Positions 60,581 through 64,000 of a stretch of 64,000 nucleotides of DNA are shown here, in pieces. The notes below the pieces were generated by a model. It made no database searches and was not told the origin of the DNA. It was given only the letters and a program-made list of their open reading frames with translations. Both the position numbers and the translations under genes were made by a program. Source of the stretch: Methanolinea sp. (GTDB taxonomy: Archaea; Halobacteriota; Methanomicrobia; Methanomicrobiales; Methanospirillaceae); NCBI GenBank assembly GCA_018262855.1, contig JADFDO010000005.1:124001-188000 (forward strand). Reading direction: 5' to 3'. Each line of letters begins with the position of its first letter. Positions within the stretch are counted from its first letter, which is position 1.

Positions 60581-61122
60581 TGCGGATCACGGTGAGCGGG
60601 CTTCCCGGAAGCGGGACTACCTCGCTCGCCCGGCACCTGGCAGCAACCCACCATTACACACTCATCTCGGCAGGGGAAGTTTTCCGGCAGATGGCGAAGG
60701 AGAAGAACCTCGATATCGCTGAGTTTGCGACGATAGCAGAGCAAAATCCCTCCATCGACAAGGAGATCGATGCCCGCCAGAGAGAGATTGCAGAAGGACA
60801 GGATGATATCATCGTCGAGGGGCGGCTCTCCGGCTGGTGCGTGCGGAACGCTGATCTGAAGATATGGATCCAGGCATCGATGGAATGCCGTGTTGAGCGG
60901 ATCTTTTCCCGGGATACCCTGGAGGACATGGAGACGGCGCTTTCCCTGACCAGGGAGAGGGAAGCTTCCGAAGCCCGCCGCTACAAGGAGTACTATTCTA
61001 TAAAGATCGATGACCTGTCACCCTATCATATAGTCCTCAACTCCGAGAAGTTCGGCGTCGAGGATCTCTCATCCCTGGTAGATACTGCACTCAGGTGCAT
61101 CACGGAAAAGCGCAACGTGTGA
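60580..61122 (+). CDS. cmk: Cytidylate kinase
   Basis: A 180-residue archaeal CMP kinase. The P-loop GLPGSGTTS is at residues 7-15. IIVEGRLSGWCVRNADLKIW is the nucleotide-binding region and RRYKEYYSIKIDDLSPYHIV is typical of the archaeal form. It is the last gene of the ribosomal operon here; rpl34e, rpl14e and cbf5, which follow in some archaea, are absent. Confidence 0.93.
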   Translation: MRITVSGLPGSGTTSLARHLAATHHYTLISAGEVFRQMAKEKNLDIAEFATIAEQNPSIDKEIDARQREIAEGQDDIIVEGRLSGWCVRNADLKIWIQASMECRVERIFSRDTLEDMETALSLTREREASEARRYKEYYSIKIDDLSPYHIVLNSEKFGVEDLSSLVDTALRCITEKRNV

Positions 61123-61312
61123 GTGCCGGGACGATCGCTCCAGGGAAAATCCTCTCTGGAGGCCGGGATAAGGACTCAGTTCAACCTTTCGGTTTTCCAA
61201 CCATTATTTTCCGTAGTATTCCTGGAAGCGCGAATATTATAGTTGAGTATCCTGGAATACTATAGATCATGCCAATATGCGTGGTGAAGTTCTCATGGTG
61301 GGAGGCGCTCTG

Positions 61313-62155
61313 ATGAGAGTCCGTGTGCTCACCGATAATTCCACCCTTACAGACCGTTATTTTCTCGCAGAGCCAGGGTTTTCCGCCCTTCTTGAGGTAG
61401 AGGAGGGAAAGGTGCTCTTTGATCTCGGGTATTCCGATGTATTTTTGAAGAATGCCAGAAAAATGGATGAAACACTCCTCGATCTCACGCATGTGGTGCT
61501 CTCACACGGTCACCTTGATCACACATGGGGGCTCGTCCACCTGATCATGACTCTGACAGAGGCAGAGATTGAGAAAAGATCCTATCTCAGGCCTGACCTT
61601 ATTGCTCACCCTGACGTGTTTTTCACCAAGAGATCAGGTGGCACCCTCCCTGAATCAGGGTCCTTGCTATCAGAAGAGAAATGCCGGGAACAATTCAGGC
61701 TGGTCCTTTCTAAGAAACCTATGTGGCTCTCCAAAGACCTGGTGTTCCTGGGCGAGATTCCACGGAGATATGCCTTTGAATCCCCTGAACCGGCGCGGAA
61801 ACTTTGCAGAAACGGCATCCTTGAGCCCGATCGCATGGCAGACGACAGTGCCCTGGTATGGAGAGGTGAAGATGGCCTCGTGGTGATCACCGGATGCTCG
61901 CATTCGGGCATCTGCAATATTGTTGCGTATGCTCGTGAGGTGTGCCGCGAAGAGCAAATCCAGGACATTATCGGGGGATTTCATCTTCTCCGTGCCACCG
62001 ATGACCGGCTGAATGCAATAGTTGCAACCCTCACAACACTGGGGGTCTCCCGGATGCACCCCTGCCATTGCACTGGTTTCCATGCGAGGCGGAGGCTCTC
62101 TGAGGCGTTTTTTGTCGAGGAAGTGGGATCGGGGCTTGTGTGTGAGTATACCTGA
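61313..62155 (+). CDS. Metallo-beta-lactamase-fold protein, MptB/RFAP-related family
   Basis: A protein of 280 residues with the metal-binding HGHLDH (residues 65-70), a later GCSHSGICNIV, and a C-terminal HPCHCTGF. The arrangement matches the family annotated as dihydropterin-ribofuranosylaminobenzene-phosphate-like metallohydrolases, several of which act near methanopterin or folate metabolism. The substrate is not established. ATG at 61313 follows GGGAGG; the longer frame from 61277 is possible. It is a single-gene unit with its own leader. Confidence 0.75.
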   Translation: MRVRVLTDNSTLTDRYFLAEPGFSALLEVEEGKVLFDLGYSDVFLKNARKMDETLLDLTHVVLSHGHLDHTWGLVHLIMTLTEAEIEKRSYLRPDLIAHPDVFFTKRSGGTLPESGSLLSEEKCREQFRLVLSKKPMWLSKDLVFLGEIPRRYAFESPEPARKLCRNGILEPDRMADDSALVWRGEDGLVVITGCSHSGICNIVAYAREVCREEQIQDIIGGFHLLRATDDRLNAIVATLTTLGVSRMHPCHCTGFHARRRLSEAFFVEEVGSGLVCEYT

Positions 62156-62306
62156 CATGAAGAGCCGGGTATCCCGAGTCCGGTCTTATCAGGAGATTCG
62201 TGAACGAATGCCGCGCGTATGGCATCCCACTCCGGAATGTCCTGAGAAGCAATTTTGATAGGTAAACACGAATATTTTCCACGACTTTTTGGAAGGGAGG
62301 ACGATC

Positions 62307-62744
62307 ATGGAGGGAGATGGAGATGTGGACTTGTTTCTTGTAAAGGAATGGGATACAATAGCCCTCGTTGATCTCTATAGGGCTGGAGGCTGGTGGAAGG
62401 AAGGATGGGATCCCGCGCATATTCCATTCCTGATCCGGTCAACATTCCTCTTCCTCGTTGCCGTGGACAGGCAGAGCGGCAGGACCGTAGGCATGGGGCG
62501 GGCGATCTCTGACGGCATCTCCGATGCATATATCCAGGACCTGGTTGTCCTTCCCGAGTTCAGGCGTAAGGGAATCGGGAAGGCAATCGTACGGCGTCTG
62601 GTCGAGGTATGCAAGTCAAGGGGACTGACCTGGATAGGCCTCGTTGCGGAGCCCGGGACCCTCGATTTTTATGAAGGTACGGGGTTTGATCGCATGGACG
62701 GGTATGTCTTCATGCTCCACAGGGAGGAGAAGAGCGGATGCTGA
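62307..62744 (+). CDS. GNAT-family N-acetyltransferase
   Basis: A protein of 145 residues with the GNAT core: YIQDLVVLPEFRRKGIGKAI holds the acetyl-CoA-binding R/Q-x-x-G-x-G/A loop (RRKGIG), and GLVAEPGTLDFYEGTGFDRM follows. The acceptor is unknown. ATG at 62307 follows GGAAGGGAGG; TTG at 62289 lacks support. Its end overlaps the next gene by seven bases, so the two are probably co-translated. Confidence 0.85.
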   Translation: MEGDGDVDLFLVKEWDTIALVDLYRAGGWWKEGWDPAHIPFLIRSTFLFLVAVDRQSGRTVGMGRAISDGISDAYIQDLVVLPEFRRKGIGKAIVRRLVEVCKSRGLTWIGLVAEPGTLDFYEGTGFDRMDGYVFMLHREEKSGC

Positions 62745-63646
62745 CGCTCGCGCAGTTCAAACCCGTTTCCCTGGAAGAGCAACCGCTCTTTACCGCTCAC
62801 TATGCCCGGTATCCTCAGGTACACAGTGATAATCTCTTTACCAATATGGTCTGCTGGAATCACTTTGCCAGGTATTCGTTTCTGATTGCCGGGGATTCCA
62901 TTGTCCTTTCCAGTACCATCCTCGGGAAGACCAAGTTCCGACCCCCCATCGGCCCCCGTGATCCCGATCTCCTTCTCGAAGTGTTTGATCTCGCTGTGAG
63001 AGAGGGAGATGAGGCACCATTCGGCCTTGTGGATGCCTCAACAAGGGAATGGATTCACTCCCTGTATCCCGATCTCCCCTTGCATGGTGATCGAGATTAT
63101 TACGAGTATGTCTACCGGTTGGAAGACCTTGCACGACTTTCCGGGGGCAACTACCTCTCAATACGGCGGCAGCTCAACAAGTTCCGGAAGAATTGTCACC
63201 CGGAAATGGAGGAGATGTCCCCGGCAAATATCGACGAGGTGAAAGTGTTCCTCCAGAAATGGTGTGAGTGGAAGCAGTGCAAAGATCACCCTTTCCTCTC
63301 CTTTGAAAAGGATGCGGTGCTCTTTGCCATCGCGCATATGGGAGAACTGCCGCTCTCAGGGCTGCTGATCAGAGTCAGGGGAGAAGTGGGAGCAATGGCA
63401 ATCTTCGAAGAGCTGAACCAGGATACCGCGGTGATCCATTTTGAGAAGGGGCTGCCCGACTGCGAGGGTATATACAAGGCGATCAATGCACAGACAGCGG
63501 CATTCCTTGAGGACCGTTACCAGTTTATCAACAGGGAGAGCGATATGGGGGAACCAGGATTGCGGGAGGCCAAGACAAGATACCATCCACACCATATGGT
63601 GGAAGTATCCTACGCACTCAAAGAAGATATTGCCAGGATTCTTTGA
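62738..63646 (+). CDS. DUF2156 protein, FPG/aminoacyl-lipid-transferase-like
   Basis: A 302-residue protein of the DUF2156 family (GNAT-related, related to the C-terminal part of MprF lysyltransferases). Seen: DNLFTNMVCWNHFARYSF, GNYLSIRRQLNKFRKNC, GEVGAMAIFEELNQDTAVIH and EKGLPDCEGIYKAINAQTA. No membrane segment is present. The overlapping GNAT gene suggests a joint function, perhaps modifying a polar lipid or peptide; this is inference. Confidence 0.82.
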   Translation: MLTLAQFKPVSLEEQPLFTAHYARYPQVHSDNLFTNMVCWNHFARYSFLIAGDSIVLSSTILGKTKFRPPIGPRDPDLLLEVFDLAVREGDEAPFGLVDASTREWIHSLYPDLPLHGDRDYYEYVYRLEDLARLSGGNYLSIRRQLNKFRKNCHPEMEEMSPANIDEVKVFLQKWCEWKQCKDHPFLSFEKDAVLFAIAHMGELPLSGLLIRVRGEVGAMAIFEELNQDTAVIHFEKGLPDCEGIYKAINAQTAAFLEDRYQFINRESDMGEPGLREAKTRYHPHHMVEVSYALKEDIARIL

Positions 63647-63994
63647 GGCTTCATCCCCCGCGGTTCCCCCGGCACCGCGATATGCAACCGGATCCCCTCA
63701 TGGCAGCACTATTCCGGAATAAATGGTATCTAGTCTCCTATATTCCAAAAAAATACGTGAACTCCGGGCGTTATTTTTTCTTTTGATGAATGGTGCGCGT
63801 TAAGAATCTGGGTTTTTCTGTGCCTTTTTTCAATAAAGACCATTTTTGTCATATTTCATGAAAAAAGGCTCAATATTTTCCTATGTTATCTGAAAAGGAG
63901 AGCGCAAAGTGATTGGAATAAGGCAAAGCTTTAAAATCGGGAGATTTAACTTCTTAGATAGTAGTTCCGCGGGAACTATTGTGGGAGAATTACA
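63647..63994 (+). promoter_or_regulatory. Terminal gap with promoter and inverted repeat leader
   Basis: A 348-base gene-free region. Oligo-T tracts after 63770 may be a terminator. CTTTAAAATC (63929-63938) is a TATA-like box. TAGTTCC-GCG-GGAACTA (63962-63978) is a perfect inverted repeat in the expected leader, and GGGAGA (63983-63988) is a ribosome-binding site for an ATG at 63995. The gene starting there is cut by the window edge. Confidence 0.5.
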
Positions 63995-64000
63995 ATGCTT
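63995..64000 (+). CDS. Start of an unidentified gene, cut by window edge
   Basis: Two codons only (ATG CTT). The ATG follows GGGAGA by seven bases and a TATA-like box and inverted repeat lie upstream, so it is a likely translation start. The product cannot be named from this window. Confidence 0.45.

Noticed and set aside
1-64000. CRISPR arrays, rRNA genes, prophage or complete insertion sequences.
   Set aside because: No regularly spaced direct repeats, rRNA-like sequences, integrase or transposase catalytic domains were seen.

Overview
The window is archaeal and comes from a hydrogenotrophic, formate-using methanogen, most likely of the order Methanomicrobiales. The evidence is formylmethanofuran dehydrogenase (fwd), F420-dependent methylene-H4MPT dehydrogenase (mtd) and reductase (mer), two F420-type formate dehydrogenase operons, Tfx and NrpR-type regulators, an S-layer protein with a PGF-CTERM tail, archaeal AMP phosphorylase, NOP5/fibrillarin and an archaeal-order ribosomal protein operon. 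The species cannot be fixed from sequence alone. No rRNA, CRISPR array, complete insertion sequence or prophage is visible. Layout, 1-18.5 kb: a molybdenum/tungsten and formate island. It holds fwdGDBA (minus strand, fwdA cut by the window edge), a small siroheme sulfite-reductase-like protein, a DUF364 putative metal-chelation protein, a molybdate/tungstate ABC transporter (modA-modB-modC) with a TrmO-like gene between modA and modB, fdhD, a TrmO-FmdE-like fusion, a second FmdE-like protein, and two fdhAB operons separated by a zinc-ribbon orphan. Together they import the metal, mature the enzyme and use bis-pterin enzymes at the CO2/formate end of methanogenesis. Layout, 18.5-32.8 kb: housekeeping genes. 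These are a de novo NAD operon (nadX-nadA-nadC), a MiaB-like tRNA methylthiotransferase, two unknown proteins, indolepyruvate:ferredoxin oxidoreductase (iorAB) coupled to an orphan DNA methyltransferase, hemD-truB, a TctA-like membrane protein, NOP5-fibrillarin, archaeal thymidylate synthase, and tRNA-Ile, tRNA-Ser and tRNA-Gln. Layout, 32.8-46.2 kb: the S-layer gene, AMP phosphorylase, a repeat-built surface protein, tRNA-Arg, a dCTP-deaminase-like gene abutting a single-domain NrpR regulator, a divergent tubulin/CetZ-like gene, mer, a GalT-like HIT protein, mtd and tfx. Mer and Mtd run the F420H2-dependent steps in the middle of the pathway; the fdhAB products can supply F420H2. Layout, 46.2-61.1 kb: a 585-base gene-free stretch with many hairpins and two perfect 16-bp palindromes. 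It is followed by one long operon: rpl3-rpl4-rpl23-rpl2-rps19-rpl22-rps3-rpl29-rnp1-rps17-rpl14-rpl24-rps4e-rpl5-rps14-rpl8-type rps8-rpl6-rpl32e-rpl19e-rpl18-rps5-rpl30-rpl15-secY-adkA-DUF106-cmk. Layout, 61.1-64 kb: a metallo-beta-lactamase-fold protein, an overlapping GNAT/DUF2156 pair, and a promoter with an inverted repeat leading to a gene that starts about 6 bases before the window edge. The most unusual content is the association of TrmO-like and FmdE-like domains with molybdenum/tungsten genes, and the hairpin-rich region plus twin palindromes upstream of the ribosomal operon.
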